NCBI RefSeq assembly: GCF_000321225.1
Contig: NW_004451878.1
Location: forward strand, 446,410 to 510,409
Reading direction: 5' to 3'
Source of the DNA: Odobenus rosmarus divergens
Taxonomy: Eukaryota > Chordata > Mammalia > Carnivora > Odobenidae
DNA length: 64,000 bases
The translations under genes were made by a program, and so were the position numbers. Shown one piece after another: positions 23,623 through 33,965 of this stretch (within the stretch, counting starts at the first letter, position 1; every line of letters begins with the position of its first letter). The notes below the pieces were generated by a model. That model searched no databases, had not been told where the DNA came from, and worked only from the letters and a program-made list of their open reading frames with translations.

Positions 23623-25546
23623 GAGAGGGCTAGGGGCTAGGGCTTTGCGTAATATATCGTGTGTTTGAATACCATCATTTCCTCAGCTTTGGGGAGGGGA
23701 GGGTCGCCTAGATCGGCCTAAAATGTGAAGCTTTTGGCTTCCACCAGTTGGAGAGCACTCGATATCCGAAAAGTCAACACGCTGGAGAAGTCCCGAGGCA
23801 AGTGGGGTGAGGGCAGAAGACCCAGAGCGCCCCCGTTTCCCAGGCTGAACACACAGGCGGCCCGGCCTGTGGGCTTCCCAGCTAAGTCGCGGGGAAGGAA
23901 GCACCCGGAGCGCCTGCGGGTCTAGAGCCCGCGGCTCCCGCCAGGACGCCGGAGTTCGAGCCCGCCCTGCCCTCGGCCGCAGCCCGGACTCTCCCGGCGC
24001 GATGCGGCACCTCGCAGCTAGCGCCCCCCGCGCAGGCCGCGGTCCCTGCGGGCCACCCGCGCCCGCCCGCCGCGCTGCGCCCGCAGCCCCCCAAGTGGCT
24101 TCCAGAGCCCGCAGAGCCGCCAGGGTCGGTCCTCGGATCCACTTCGAGCCCTGTGGGGCTGCCCTGTCGCTTCACCCAGAACGTCCCTTCGATTTGTCCG
24201 CTTCCCGGAATCTTTCTCCTAGGACCGGGTTCTGCGCGCCTCAAGTCCTCTGCTCCAGATCCGCTTTCGGGGAGAAGCAGCAGAAATTCGGGGCTCGCCT
24301 GCCATGGCCCGGATCAACTACTTTCATCGCCTGCCTAAACGTTTTTCCACCCACGGAGCATGGGGGCCCGCTCGGGCGACCCTCCCCCAAATTTCAATAG
24401 CCTCATCCCAATAAAAAGCCGTGATCCCGTGGCAAAATACTAAAAACGCCACCCGTTCCGCCGAGTCCACCCTCAGGTGTAAGCCCAGGCCCCCAACTCC
24501 TACCTCCAGCCCCCTGCTCTGGCTGGGGGTGTAGGTCCGATCCCTAAGCTACTCAGCAGCCCTTCTTCAGTCCCGCTTCTGAAAACAGCCTGAATCTTAC
24601 AACCCAACTCTAGCGTGGCCCTGAAGCCCAGCCCTAATTCAGGGCTGCTGCACCACTACCAGCCACCCCCCCGCCCCACTGCCATTCCTAGCCCGTGTCC
24701 CCACCGCTCAGGAACCTCGGTCTTTCTCGCCCAGAGCCCCCGGAAAGGACCGCCCGCTTCGCTCGTTTCTTCCTCGGGTTCGGGAGTCAGGAGAACCCCG
24801 CTCGCCCAACCCGAAAGAAACGCAAACTTTGCGCGGCAGACTCGGGACTCTGCCCCATCCCCCTCAGCTCACGGCTGTTGGGCGCTTTCCGTCCCCCCTT
24901 TTACGAACTCGTGTCCTAGTTCTCAGGCCAGGAGGGCTCCCTATTCCCAAACCTCGCCCTGGGCCCCTACGCCTCACCGACCTCGCCAAAGACTCCCAAC
25001 AATCCGCCGAAAGCCAGTTACCCTACAAATCGCTCCTCCAGGGGCGAAGGTCCCTGAGCGTGGCCCCTGGGAGCTCGGTTGCCCTGAACCACAGCTCGAG
25101 TTGCGCCGTCCCCACCGATCCGCCGGCAAAACCCCACTCGCCCTGGCTCCCCAGGCCGGGCGGGACGCGCGGCCGCGGCTCCTCCACTCCGGTCACACGG
25201 CCCGAGGCTGGGGCTGCTCCCGCTCGCAGCCGCCCGTAAGGCAGCTCCAGGCCGGTGGCGCCGAGCAAGCGCCGGCCCAAAGGGCGCCCGAAGCCGGGAG
25301 CAGGCGAACGTGGAGCCGGCCCGCGGTTCCTAGCCTCGCCCGCGGAGCGCCCAGCCCCGAGCTGCCTGCCCCCGGGCTCCGGCCCGCGCGCGGGTCCCTA
25401 CTCTCGGGCCCCCCGGCTCTCGCGGCGCACGGCTCCCCGCCCGCCCGCCACGGTGTCTCGGGCCCGCCGCCGTCCGAGTCCGCAAGCCCCGCTCCTTGCA
25501 CCCGCGGACAATGCGCGCCCGGCCACGGGCCCGAGCGGGGCGAGGA

Positions 25547-25570
25547 GGCGGCGGCGGCGGCGGCGGCGGC
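25547..25570. repeat. (GGC)8 triplet repeat
   Basis: Eight uninterrupted GGC units, preceded by GGA-containing units, lie in the CpG island core. If the minus strand is transcribed the RNA would carry CCG repeats; if the plus strand, GGC repeats. Such tracts in 5-prime UTRs are often length-variable. Confidence 0.95.
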
Positions 25571-25689
25571 GGGGCTGCGCGCGGGCCGAGCCGGGGCTCG
25601 GGCGGGCCGCACGGCTCCGGCCGCCTCCTTCCCGGGCCTCAGCGCCGCTCGCGCTGCTTCGCTCCGCGCTCTCCCGGCGCTTCCCCAGC

Positions 25690-25805
25690 TTCTCTCTGCA
25701 CGCTCCCGCCGTCCCTCTCTGCTCCCTGCCTCCCTCCTCCCTTCTGCCTCCCTCTCTCTCCTCCCTGCTGCCTCCCTCTCTCCCTCTCTCCTCCTTGCCC
25801 TGTCG
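25690..25805. repeat. Polypyrimidine/polypurine tract
   Basis: The plus strand is almost all C and T, built from CTCCCTCC-type units. The minus strand is therefore GGAGGGAG-rich, a composition common in 5-prime UTRs and GAGA-type promoter elements and capable of triplex formation. This supports minus-strand transcription only weakly. Confidence 0.85.
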
Positions 25806-25860
25806 CAATGAATAATACTCTGGCTTGGGGACTGGAATAAAACACACGCGCTCTGAGGCA

Positions 25861-25907
25861 GCCGCCCGCAGCAGCAGCAGCCGCCGCCGCGCCGCCGCCG
25901 CCGCCTG
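25861..25907. repeat. Compound CAG/CCG triplet tract
   Basis: Four GCA units are followed by CCG units, one interruption, and more CCG units. It lies about 40 bp from the candidate minus-strand splice donor, on the intron side. Confidence 0.92.
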
Positions 25908-25945
25908 CAAAAGCGTCTCTGACATGGAAATGAATGACAGCTTAC

Positions 25946-26042
25946 CTGATGCCAATCTTCATCAGACTGACACCGGCGTGACAACACAGCCTATACTTCC
26001 CAGCACTGCTCGGGACGTCAGCGGCACAGGGACCCGCCCCCC
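25946..26042 (-). promoter_or_regulatory. Candidate minus-strand core promoter and short first exon
   Basis: Read on the minus strand, a GC box (complement of CCGCCCC at about 26,034-26,040) is followed by a CRE-like TGACGTCC (complement of 26,013-26,020). About 70 bases further is CATCAG|GTAAGC, a strong splice-donor match with the exon ending at 25,946. The presumed exon has an ATG 17 bases before the donor that would open M-K-I-G-I before the splice; without splicing the frame stops at the TAA in the donor. No TATA box is seen, as expected for CpG promoters. The start site and coding status are inferred. Confidence 0.4.
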
Positions 26043-26122
26043 GGAGCCCCCCCCCACACCTCCCCTCGCCCCACTCCCCCCTCTCTCCCCACCCCCCTCG
26101 CCCCCACCCACTCCCGGCCCGG
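26034..26122 (-). repeat. G-run cluster with G-quadruplex potential (minus strand)
   Basis: The plus strand has many C-runs of four to nine bases separated by short spacers. The minus strand therefore offers more than four G-runs in under 90 bases, enough for several quadruplexes directly upstream of the CRE-like site. Confidence 0.8.
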
Positions 26123-26420
26123 CGCTTCCAAGTCGGAGCCGCAGCTGGAGTGTCTCCCTCTACTGGAGGCTTTTCGGAGACGTCGGCGCGGGCCCGCTCC
26201 TGCTGGCGGGAGGCCGAACGGCGCTGGAGAGGAAGCCGCGCACTGCGAGCCCGCCGCGGCGGAGGGACGCGGCATACGCCCTCGGGACTGTGGGGATACC
26301 ACCCCCGCCACCCCACCCCCACGCCGCGTCCTCTCTGCAAACCACCGAGGCCGACTGGCACGACCTCCTGGGCTCAGGGGATGGCGAGGAGGGGGAATTT
26401 TCCGTGCACCCCGAGAGAAC

Positions 26421-26990
26421 TCCCCCGAAATCATGAAACTTAAAACTGGCGAGGAATCCTTCCCTCCACCACCACTCTTCCCCCCGCACCCCCACCCCAT
26501 TCCTGCCTGATGGCCTCATTTTTATGATTGCATTTGAATAATTCTCATTACCCTGGCCCCAGAAAAGGTGCTCAGATGACACTCTGGTTAGTTATTCCTA
26601 TTCTCAAGAGCTTTTTCTGCTGTGGGCTTCCTGGGGCGTTTGGCTCACCGAGGGGGAGACTGTAATGGGGTGGGGCAGAGGGAGAGATAAAAGGGTGTAG
26701 AGGCCTTGTTAGTAAATCACATCTTTGCAAATGCCTGGCAAGCCTATTCTAAGCCATTGCTATTTTCATTCTAAAAAGTCCCAGAGTTCTGAGGGTCGGG
26801 TGGTGTAATATAAAGGGAGCGATCAGCTGGGCTGTTGTTCAGCCTGGGCCTGCTAGGGTGGCTTCCTTCTACTTCACGGAGGAAATTCACACTGGTGCCG
26901 TCTAAGAAGACCTGTGCAAGCTTGCATTGTCATACATGTGCTTTCTTTCATTCCAAAAGATTACAGTCCTACTAAGTGCCAGGCGTAGGC
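26421..26990. promoter_or_regulatory. Island shore, candidate conserved sequence
   Basis: Composition drops sharply to AT-rich. The strings 'tttatgattgcatttgaat' and 'gaataattctcattacc' at 26,520-26,552 carry POU- and homeodomain-like sites. It would lie upstream of the proposed minus-strand promoter. No repeat is recognised. Confidence 0.3.
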
Positions 26991-27600
26991 ACCCAGCCAC
27001 CTACAGATGCAGTCTTGCTTGCTTCCACAACTTAGCACATGGCCCTCTGCATAAAGGGAAAAGAGAACCCCTTCCCCCTTGACTTTTGCTCCTTGCTCCC
27101 CATAGAGGAGCCAGTTCTGCCACAGTCAGGCAGCGATTGATCCTCTGACCCCAGAGCAGGCAGGGGGCCTGGATAAAGCCTAGACAAAGACACTGATGTA
27201 AGCAAGGAAAGCAGAAAGTGAAACCCAAGCAGGCCAGGTTTTCAGTAAAGAATCTGACCCAAGAAGTTGAAGGCTGCCCCTTCACTCTTTGCAGGCCTCT
27301 GGGTCACTCCTCATCTGCCTCCATCCTGAGCCAGGATGAGAGCTATTAGCATTCCAGGGCTCAGAAGAGGCGGTTGTGACCTTTTCTGCATCATATCCCA
27401 GATACACTAAATACTGTTTGTCCAGATCTCCCCAGTCCCCCCCAAATTCAAACTCCAAAGTTGCTTATGGAAGAAAGTCTTCACTGAGAGCCCCCTTTAT
27501 AGATGGAGTTGAATCCTCTCACCTTCACGTGGAACCTCCAAAGACTTCACTAGGTGGATTTATGTCACCCCAGCCTCTGATCTGTGGTCAGAGACTCTGG
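26991..27600. other. Noncoding stretch, no gene recognised
   Basis: There is no supported exon or repeat. Frames at 27,001-27,285 (minus) and 27,376-27,615 (plus) lack domains. Confidence 0.4.
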
Positions 27601-28190
27601 CTGCTGACAGCATAATCGCTATTATATATTATACATTGTATAATAATATAATAATAATGAATGCACTTGCCCTTTTTATGTAGTACAGAAGAGGCTCTCG
27701 ATTCTCCAACCCAGAGGCTGGAGGTCAGGCTGCCATAAACTCTCAGAGGGAAGCCCTCTTCAGATACCGAAGGGGGAGGGGAGATCCATTTGCCACTGCC
27801 TGGGAGCCCTGGAGGGAAGGTTTTCTCTCTTTCTCAGGGCTCCCAGTGAGTTGCTGTAGCCTGCAGAGTCAGAGGGGAAAATCAGGCTGACTGTAAATAC
27901 TTAACCCCATCAGAGAGGTGTCAGTGAGCCATAAATAGTACTGCAGGCAACAGCCATGCATCACTGATTCACACTTGTCACACCCCTCATTTTCTAAAAT
28001 CTAGTTCTGTGCCCAACTCTTTCTTGATACAGGAGAGATCCGTTGCCACGAGCTGTTAATTTTTGGAGTCTTTTAAAATACCGTGATTCCTACTAATACA
28101 CTTTTGATGCCTTAAACTGTACATTGTAATTTAAAATAAATGTATCTTGCTTTAACTACATTTGTAATTTGCAAAAGCTTAAAAAATGAT
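27600..28190. promoter_or_regulatory. Candidate conserved noncoding element, AT-rich
   Basis: It opens with an AT-only tract at 27,620-27,660 made of TATA/TAATAA units. The block 27,890-28,180 has MEF2/homeodomain-like strings ('ccataaatagtactg', 'tgtaaatacttaac'). No repeat family is recognised. The regulatory reading is inference. Confidence 0.28.
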
Positions 28191-28204
28191 TACCTAAATG
28201 TAAC

Positions 28205-28415
28205 CATTGTTCCCATAATCATTCAAAGCAAATATTTGTCCTGCACCCACCGGAAGCTCAGCTGTGTGCCCCAGCTGAGGATAAAGAGCAGAAGCAAAGA
28301 AGTTCAAGTTACAGTTCCTGTCCTCAAGGAGCTTTCGTTCTAGCTGAAGCAGGCAAAGCACCACTACATAAAACATTAAACGGTAATACAAGAATCCAAC
28401 AGACGACACAAGCTA
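28205..28415 (+). repeat. Ancient interspersed repeat, MIR/L2 class
   Basis: It carries 'gttacagttcctgtcctcaag' and 'gagctttcgttctagctg', the same series as at 2,080-2,300. Confidence 0.6.
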
Positions 28416-28850
28416 GTGAATACTTACTGAACACATGAATCGACAACATGTCAAATTCCAGGAGTTCCATATCTAAATGTTGGCTCTGGCAGCGAGTAGA
28501 GAAGGGACAGAGCAGAAATTAAGTCTATAGAAGGCACTTCACACACTCTACAGTGTCTCCCCCATCATCCTTCTGAGGATGAAGAGGGAGGAGAGGGGCA
28601 CACATGTCATGTAAGTCACCAACACTTCAACATTGTGAGCAAACAGGAGCTCCTCCCAATCCCAGTCATCACTCTTAAATGTTGGTGTTCCTATGGCTCG
28701 GTTCTGGGCCCTTTTCTCACTCTGCACCTGATTTGTCTTTAGGATAAGCAATTCACACCAACCCAGATTGTCCCCTCTGAGCTGTGGACATCTACAATCA
28801 ATGGCCTGAGTCCTGTCATTATCAGCCTGTGAATAAAATTTAAACTTGTC
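28416..28850. other. Noncoding stretch, no gene recognised
   Basis: A 110-codon minus-strand frame at 28,548-28,880 runs into the neighbouring LTR and shows no domain. Part of the sequence ('ggttctgggcccttttctcac') resembles old L2-type repeats. Confidence 0.4.
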
Positions 28851-29259
28851 TGTATTAGTGTGCTCAGGCCACCGTAACAAAGTACCACAGGGCAGGTGGC
28901 CTGAACAACAGACGTTTATTTTCTCACAGTTCTGGAAACTGGAAGTCCAAGATCAAGGTGCCAGGAGGATTGGTTCCTGGTGAGACCTCTCCTCCTGGCT
29001 TGCGATGGGACTTTCTTGCTGTGTCCTTACATGGCCTTTCCTCTGTGTGTACCAGAGGGAGAGAGCAATTTTTGATGTCTTTCTCTTCTTATAAGTGCAC
29101 CATTCCTACTGGATTAGGGACCCCCTCTTCTGACTTCATGTAACTTTCACTACCTCCTTAAAGCCCCTATCTCCAAACACAGTCACGTTGGGAGTAAGAG
29201 CTTCAATATGTGAATTTGTGGGAGGGGAGGTGGGGAGAGACAAAATTTAGTTCCACACA
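28851..29259 (-). mobile_element. MLT1-type MaLR LTR (solo)
   Basis: Reverse orientation of the same LTR group as at 4,779-5,146. It begins 'tgtattagtgtgctcagg', continues with 'tttattttctcacagttctgg' and 'aactggaagtccaagatcaagg', and ends near 'caaaatttagttcca'. No internal region is attached. Confidence 0.88.
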
Positions 29260-29289
29260 CCAGTTCCCTCTATTCTCAACTTAATTATT

Positions 29290-29425
29290 TTTGGTGAATC
29301 TTGATTGTGAGTTCTCTGAGGATGGGGACAATATCTATTTCATCTTAGAATCCTTAGAACCTTGGTATATAGTGCTTAGTCCCGAAAACATTAAAGAAAT
29401 ACTTGTTGAGTTGAATTGAATGGAA
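29290..29425 (+). mobile_element. L2 LINE 3-prime fragment
   Basis: The strings 'tgtgagttctctgaggatgg', 'gaaccttggtatatagtgc' and 'atacttgttgagttgaattg' fit the L2 terminus. Confidence 0.75.
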
Positions 29426-29623
29426 CTTATTTCTCCATCATTGCCCCAGCCCAGTTGAGGGACTTATAACCAGTCACCTGGAATATGACTATTTTGATGA
29501 TTCCCTAACTGGGTCTAATGCCACCAATATCCCCAATACTTCCTATATACTATCACCAGAGTGTTCTTCCTAAAACAAAGGTTGGATCACACTTTGGTGT
29601 CCCCTCAAGAAACCATCTCCTAT
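29426..29623. other. Noncoding stretch, probably old repeat
   Basis: It resembles the commonly repeated 'ccaccaatatccccaatac' / 'agagtgttcttcctaaaac' series, but no family name can be supported. Confidence 0.35.
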
Positions 29624-29639
29624 AAGATTTAGCCTAAAA

Positions 29640-29833
29640 AAGTGGTGCCTGTGTGGCTCAGTGGGTTAAGCATCTGCCTTCAGCTCAGGTCATGATCTCT
29701 GGGTCCTGGGATCAAGCCCCGCATCAGGCCCCTTGCTCAGTGGGGAGCCTGCTTCTCCCTCTGCGCCTGCATTTCCTCCTGCTTGTGCTCTCTCTCTCTC
29801 TGTGTCAAATAAATAAAATCTTTAGGAAAAAAA
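29640..29833 (+). mobile_element. Can-SINE (SINEC) with 16-bp target-site duplication
   Basis: The head 'gtgcctgtgtggctcagtggg', the CT-rich middle and the tail 'aaataaataaaatctttagg' are complete. It is flanked by exact copies of AAGATTTAGCCTAAAA at 29,624-29,639 and 29,834-29,849. Confidence 0.97.
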
Positions 29834-29849
29834 AAGATTTAGCCTAAAA

Positions 29850-30115
29850 TGTTTATTGGGACTTATAATAAAAAGAAGGGACTTGAATGCCACATCCCTT
29901 AGCATGGCATTCAAGTTCTACCTCCTTTTCCAGCCCTGATCTATCTTTCAGGCTAATCTCCTGTACCCCCGACTATACCTCCCCATCACCACCATCAGTG
30001 GTTCCCAGTGTTAGCCCACGGACTTCCTGCCTAAGAACCTTTATGGAACTTCTTTATAGTTCTGGGTTCCTGGTTCCATTCCTGGAGAAAGTTGATCTGG
30101 ATAAGGGCCTACGAA
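29850..30115. other. Noncoding stretch
   Basis: Unique-looking or very old repeat DNA between a SINE and an L1. No domain is seen in the 94-codon plus frame at 29,887-30,171. Confidence 0.4.
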
Positions 30116-31290
30116 TCTGTTTTAAAAGCTGCTGCATGAAAAGAATGAGAAGACAAATCGCAGAATGGTAAAAAAAGATATTTACAAGACACATCTGACA
30201 AAGGCCTGTTATAAAAAAAATATAAAGAACTCGTAAAATTCAACATTAAATAAATGAACCCAGTTAAAAAATGGGCAAAAGATCTGAACAGACAACTCAC
30301 CAAAGATATAGAGACAGCAAGTAAGCATATAAAAAGATGCTCAGCATCATTTGTCATTAGGGAATTACAAAATAAAACAATAAGGTATCATACCGCTTAT
30401 TAGAATGGTCAAAATCCAAAACACCGACAACACCAAATGTTGGTGAGAAGTGGAGCAGCAGGAACTCTCATTCATTGCTGGCAGGAATACAAAATGATAT
30501 AGCTACTTTGCAAAACATTGTAGCAGTTTCTTATAAAACTTAGCATACTCTTACCATATGATCCAGCAATTGTACTCCTTAGTAGTTACCCAAATGAATT
30601 TAAAACTTATAAAGCCCACACAAAAACCTACACACAGATGTTTACAGCAGCTTTGTTCATAATTACCAAATCTTGGAAGTAACCAGGATGTCCTTCAGTA
30701 AGTGAATGGATAAATAAACTATGGTACTTCCAGACAATGGAATATTATTCAGCACTAAAAAGAAATGAGCGACTAAGCCATGAGAAGACACGGTAGAAAC
30801 TTTAAATGCATATCAGTCAGTGAAAGAAGTCAATGTGGAAAGGCTATATAATGTATGATTCCAACTATGTGACATTCCATAAAAAGCAAAACCACGGAGA
30901 CAGTAAAAGGATCAGTGGTTGTCAGGGTGTGGGGCAGGGGAGGGGTGAAAAGGCAGAGCACAGAAAGTTTGCAGGGCAGCAAAGTACTCTGTATGATACT
31001 ATAATGGGGGATACATGTCCTTATACATTTGTCCAAATCCACAGGATGTACAGCACCAGGAGTGAACCCTCATGTAAACTACGAACTATGGGTAATGATG
31101 CGTCGATACAGGTTTGTCCATTATAACAAATATTCCGCACTGGTGGGGGATGTTGATAGTGGAGGAGGCTGTGCATGGTGCAGGGAAGGGGGGGACAGGA
31201 AGTACATGGGAAATTTCTGTACTTTCTGTTCATTTTGCTGTGAACCAAAAATTGCTCTAAAAAAATAAAGTTTATTAATTAAAAAGAAAA
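30116..31290 (+). mobile_element. L1 LINE 3-prime end, decayed
   Basis: It is a typical old L1 3-prime region: 'gacaaaggcctgttataaa', 'aaaatgggcaaaagatctg', 'ttgctggcaggaatacaaaatg' and 'atggaatattattcagc'. It ends near the A/T-rich 'aaaataaagtttattaatt'. There is no intact ORF2. Confidence 0.9.
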
Positions 31291-31379
31291 ACCCCCACTG
31301 CAATGGAGAGCTTTGGACACTTCCATGCCAGCCGGCCCTCATGAAGGCCAGGACAATCGGTGCTCTCCAGCCCTCCCTG

Positions 31380-31515
31380 CACTTCCTCACGCTCTTCTCT
31401 CAGCCTTGACTTTTAATTCCCTCTTTCCCTACCCACCCAAATCCCATGGGCTGTTAAGACTTAGCTGAAACACCACCTCTTTTCAAAACTTCTTTGACCT
31501 CCACCCCTAGCCCCC
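31380..31515 (+). mobile_element. L2 LINE fragment
   Basis: The string 'aagacttagctgaaacacc' with 'acctcttttcaaaacttcttt' is the L2 3-prime body pattern; the terminus is missing. Confidence 0.6.
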
Positions 31516-31519
31516 GGCA

Positions 31520-31745
31520 GAGAACACCAGCTTTGGAGTCACACGGACCTGGCTCAAATCTCTACCCTGTCACAAGATAGCCACGTTTCTGGGAAGTCGC
31601 GGAGACTCTCCAATCTCAGCTTCTGCCTTTATGAAATGAGGATGATAATAGTATCCAGCTCACGAGCCCATGGAGATTAGATAAAATAATGAAGGCAGAG
31701 CTCAGCACAGTCCCCGGCACATGGGAGGCCCTCTAACAAATGGAG
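31520..31745 (+). mobile_element. MIR SINE, near full length
   Basis: The MIR order is clear: 'aacaccagctttggagtc', 'acctggctcaaatctctacc', 'ctgcctttatgaaatgagg', 'gataatagtatccagctc' and 'agtccccggcacatggg'. Confidence 0.88.
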
Positions 31746-31880
31746 CCATTAGATTTAATAGCCCTTACCCAGGGCCTCGGCAGCACTTGCCTGTGCCTTT
31801 ATTATAGTGCTTATTTAATTGGCCTGAGGAAGGGAGACATTGTTTACTGAGAATGCTGTGACAGGCTCTGAGGGCTGGAA
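31746..31880. promoter_or_regulatory. Candidate conserved noncoding element
   Basis: A repeat-free block contains 'ttattatagtgcttatttaat' and 'gggagacattgtttactg', with homeodomain- and SOX-like sites. Inference only. Confidence 0.25.
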
Positions 31881-32690
31881 ACACAGATAATGGAAGCAAG
31901 GAAAGGGAGGAAGGGGGGTGCTTACTCTTCTCCTAAGGCCTCCTTCCTGACCCTGAAACCTTGAGGGACTGTGGTATTGGGGGGGGGTGCGGGTGGGGCC
32001 AAGCGAGGAAGATTCTCTTCCTGATGAAATGCATCAGGGCACACCTCTTAGAGATGGGCTGGGGGGCCTGCACAATGTGAAAATGCATCTCCTGAAAGGT
32101 GGGGCTCCAGGATTCTGCTCTGAGCTGGAAGTTGGGCTGTCTAGGCTCCTTGCCCCTATCTGATTCACTTTTTTTGACCCCGAGAGAGCCTTTCTGCTTC
32201 CCCATTTCACTCCCACCCTCTGGAGCATGGGGGAATGCAACCTGTCCTCTGGGCACATGATAGGCAATTAATTGGGTCTTGACTCTAACCAGCTTCTCTA
32301 ATATGGGAATAATATAGTCCCCAAAGCCTTTCAAAAAGCCCCCGTCTTTCTTATGGTAGTGATGTACATATTGGAAGTTTCTTCAAGCACTGCCCCCCCC
32401 ACCCCCGTACTCTTCTCTCTCTCCAGGGAGCTACCCAGCCCTAACTCCAGATGAGAGGCTCTGTGGGAAGCAGTAAAGGAAAGAGAAGAGTTTTAAGTGA
32501 TTCTGCAGCTTTTTCCAGTTTCTAGCAAGGGGTGGGCAGTATCACAGCCAGTTTGACGAAACTGAGAAAGAAGAACACTGAGAAAGAGAATATTTAGACT
32601 GTAAAATGCTATGATGATTTCCAAAAAGAGCCACTTGTGGGAAATGGCATCCCAAGGGTTTGGCCACAGAAATTTGAGAAAGGAAGGTAT
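31881..32690. other. Noncoding stretch, no gene recognised
   Basis: There are two overlapping minus-strand frames at 31,933-32,334 without domains, a G-run near 31,980 and a C-run near 32,393. No named repeat is recognised. Confidence 0.4.
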
Positions 32691-32694
32691 AAAC

Positions 32695-33000
32695 CTGTGC
32701 CGACCAACACACAGTGACCACTAGCCACAAGTAGCTAAGCACTTGAAATGCAGCTGGTCCAAACTGAGACGTACCATGAGTGTAATCATGGATTTAGAAG
32801 ACTTAGTGCAAAAAAAAAAAAGTAAAATATTTCATTAACAATTATTTTATATGTATTAGATGTTGAGTTGATAATACTTTGGATATGTTGAATTAAATTA
32901 AAATAGGCTATTAAAAATCTTTTCACCTGTTTCTTTTACCTTTTTTAATGGGACTGCCAAAAATTTTAAATTACTATATGACTTGCATTCTATTGTTATT
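32695..33000. repeat. Ancient AT-rich interspersed repeat, unnamed
   Basis: The series 'gtgaccactagccacaagtag', 'aagcacttgaaatgcagctgg' and 'aattaaattaaaataggc' is a familiar mammalian repeat pattern whose family name I cannot give with certainty. An A-run lies at 32,811-32,821. Confidence 0.5.
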
Positions 33001-33805
33001 GAAGCCTCTCCTCTGGGCTTTATTTTTTGTCTTGGTATAAACTATGTTTGGATGCTGAAATCTTTACCATTTATCATGTATCACTCTGGCTCACCAGCTC
33101 TTCAATCCACTCTGCTTCCCAGCAGCACCACGCGGGACTGGCTGAGGGGTGATGGAGTGAGGGGAGGCCAGCAGGACATTCGGCGCCTCCTCCCTCAGAC
33201 TGCGGAAGGTGCTAGGACCACCCCTCCTCCACCCACAGGGTTCTGTGGAGTTTTGAAATGTCTACTCTCTCCAAAACAAAGACCTCTTCTCCTTGAAGAC
33301 CTGTACTAAACCCTCATCCTCCATCTCCTTCAGCCACCTTATCACCTTCACAGTTGTCACCCCTGCCATCACCGTGCTCTGCCTTGGCTCTATTCCCATT
33401 CTTACCACCTCACCATCACCCCCTCTCCCAGAACTGCCCTACCTCCTTCTGCTCATACACTGGACCATCACCTCCCTATCTCCAGGAATGAACCCTACCA
33501 GCATTTGTTGCCTCTGATGCTCTGTCCAACCTCTTAAGCTTCCCTGAGCTGAGGATTTTGCATGGCCACACTCCCAACTTCATTCTGGCACCCAGACTTA
33601 CAGCAGCCAGACTGCAGGGCTCAGAGAACCGAGCAACAACCCTGGAAAGGAGTGAGGCCACATCACCTGCAGAAGCCGGTCCTTACCACATTGCAGGGGG
33701 AGGGTAAGAAAGAGTGACCGAATGAAGGAACAAGATAGCCAATGTACCCAGCACGGGGAGCATGGCTTGCTTAGCAAGGAAGAACAAACAAAGTACCAAC
33801 AATAA
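33001..33805. other. Noncoding stretch, no gene recognised
   Basis: CT-rich DNA at 33,300-33,480 may be an old L2 body. The 108-codon plus frame at 32,983-33,309 shows no domain. Confidence 0.38.
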
Positions 33806-33965
33806 TAATAGCTAATATATATTGATGATTTGCTCAGTGCCAGACTCCAAGCTAAGTGCTCAAGATGCACTGCCTAATCACATTCCCATGATGTCGCCAT
33901 GAGGCTGAGATAAGGGGAGGAAACTTTCACCACGTAACAAGTGTGTGGACTCAGGCAGGCTGCCT
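33806..33965 (-). mobile_element. MIR SINE fragment
   Basis: Reverse MIR strings: 'gctcagtgccagactcc', 'aagctaagtgctcaagatgc' and 'gtcgccatgaggctgagat'. Confidence 0.65.

Larger units (their letters stand above)
22990..26420. promoter_or_regulatory. CpG island, probable promoter region
   Basis: CpG dinucleotides become frequent near 22,990 and are very dense at 23,860-26,340, far above the rest of the window. This is the hallmark of an unmethylated mammalian promoter island, often of a housekeeping or developmental gene. The island holds (GGC)8, a second triplet tract, a pyrimidine-rich plus strand at 25,690-25,805 and repeated C-runs at 26,034-26,122. No Can-SINE or L1 is inside it. Long frames cross it on both strands, up to 398 codons, but stop codons are rare in such GC-rich DNA and the translations are Arg/Pro/Ala/Ser-rich without domains. 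The gene could not be named. Confidence 0.9.

Noticed and set aside
24615..25811. 398-codon plus-strand open frame across the CpG island
   Set aside because: It begins at a GTG, is Pro/Ser/Arg/Ala-rich without any domain, and overlaps long frames in other phases and on the minus strand. Stop codons are rare in such GC-rich DNA, so length alone is not evidence.
25193..25987. 264-codon minus-strand open frame
   Set aside because: It crosses the triplet and purine tracts and is mostly Arg/Gly/Ala runs. It has no domain, and the candidate splice donor at 25,946 would fall inside it.
25942..26361. 139-codon minus-strand frame ending in Met-Lys-Ile-Gly-Ile-Arg
   Set aside because: The frame would run through the proposed core promoter. 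Only the last ATG, just before the donor, was kept as a possible start in the promoter entry.
25825..26436. 203-codon plus-strand frame with a Met-Glu-Met-Asn start
   Set aside because: The early part looks less repetitive than its neighbours, but the frame soon becomes Pro-rich from C-runs, and the promoter-type signals read on the opposite strand. No family is recognised.
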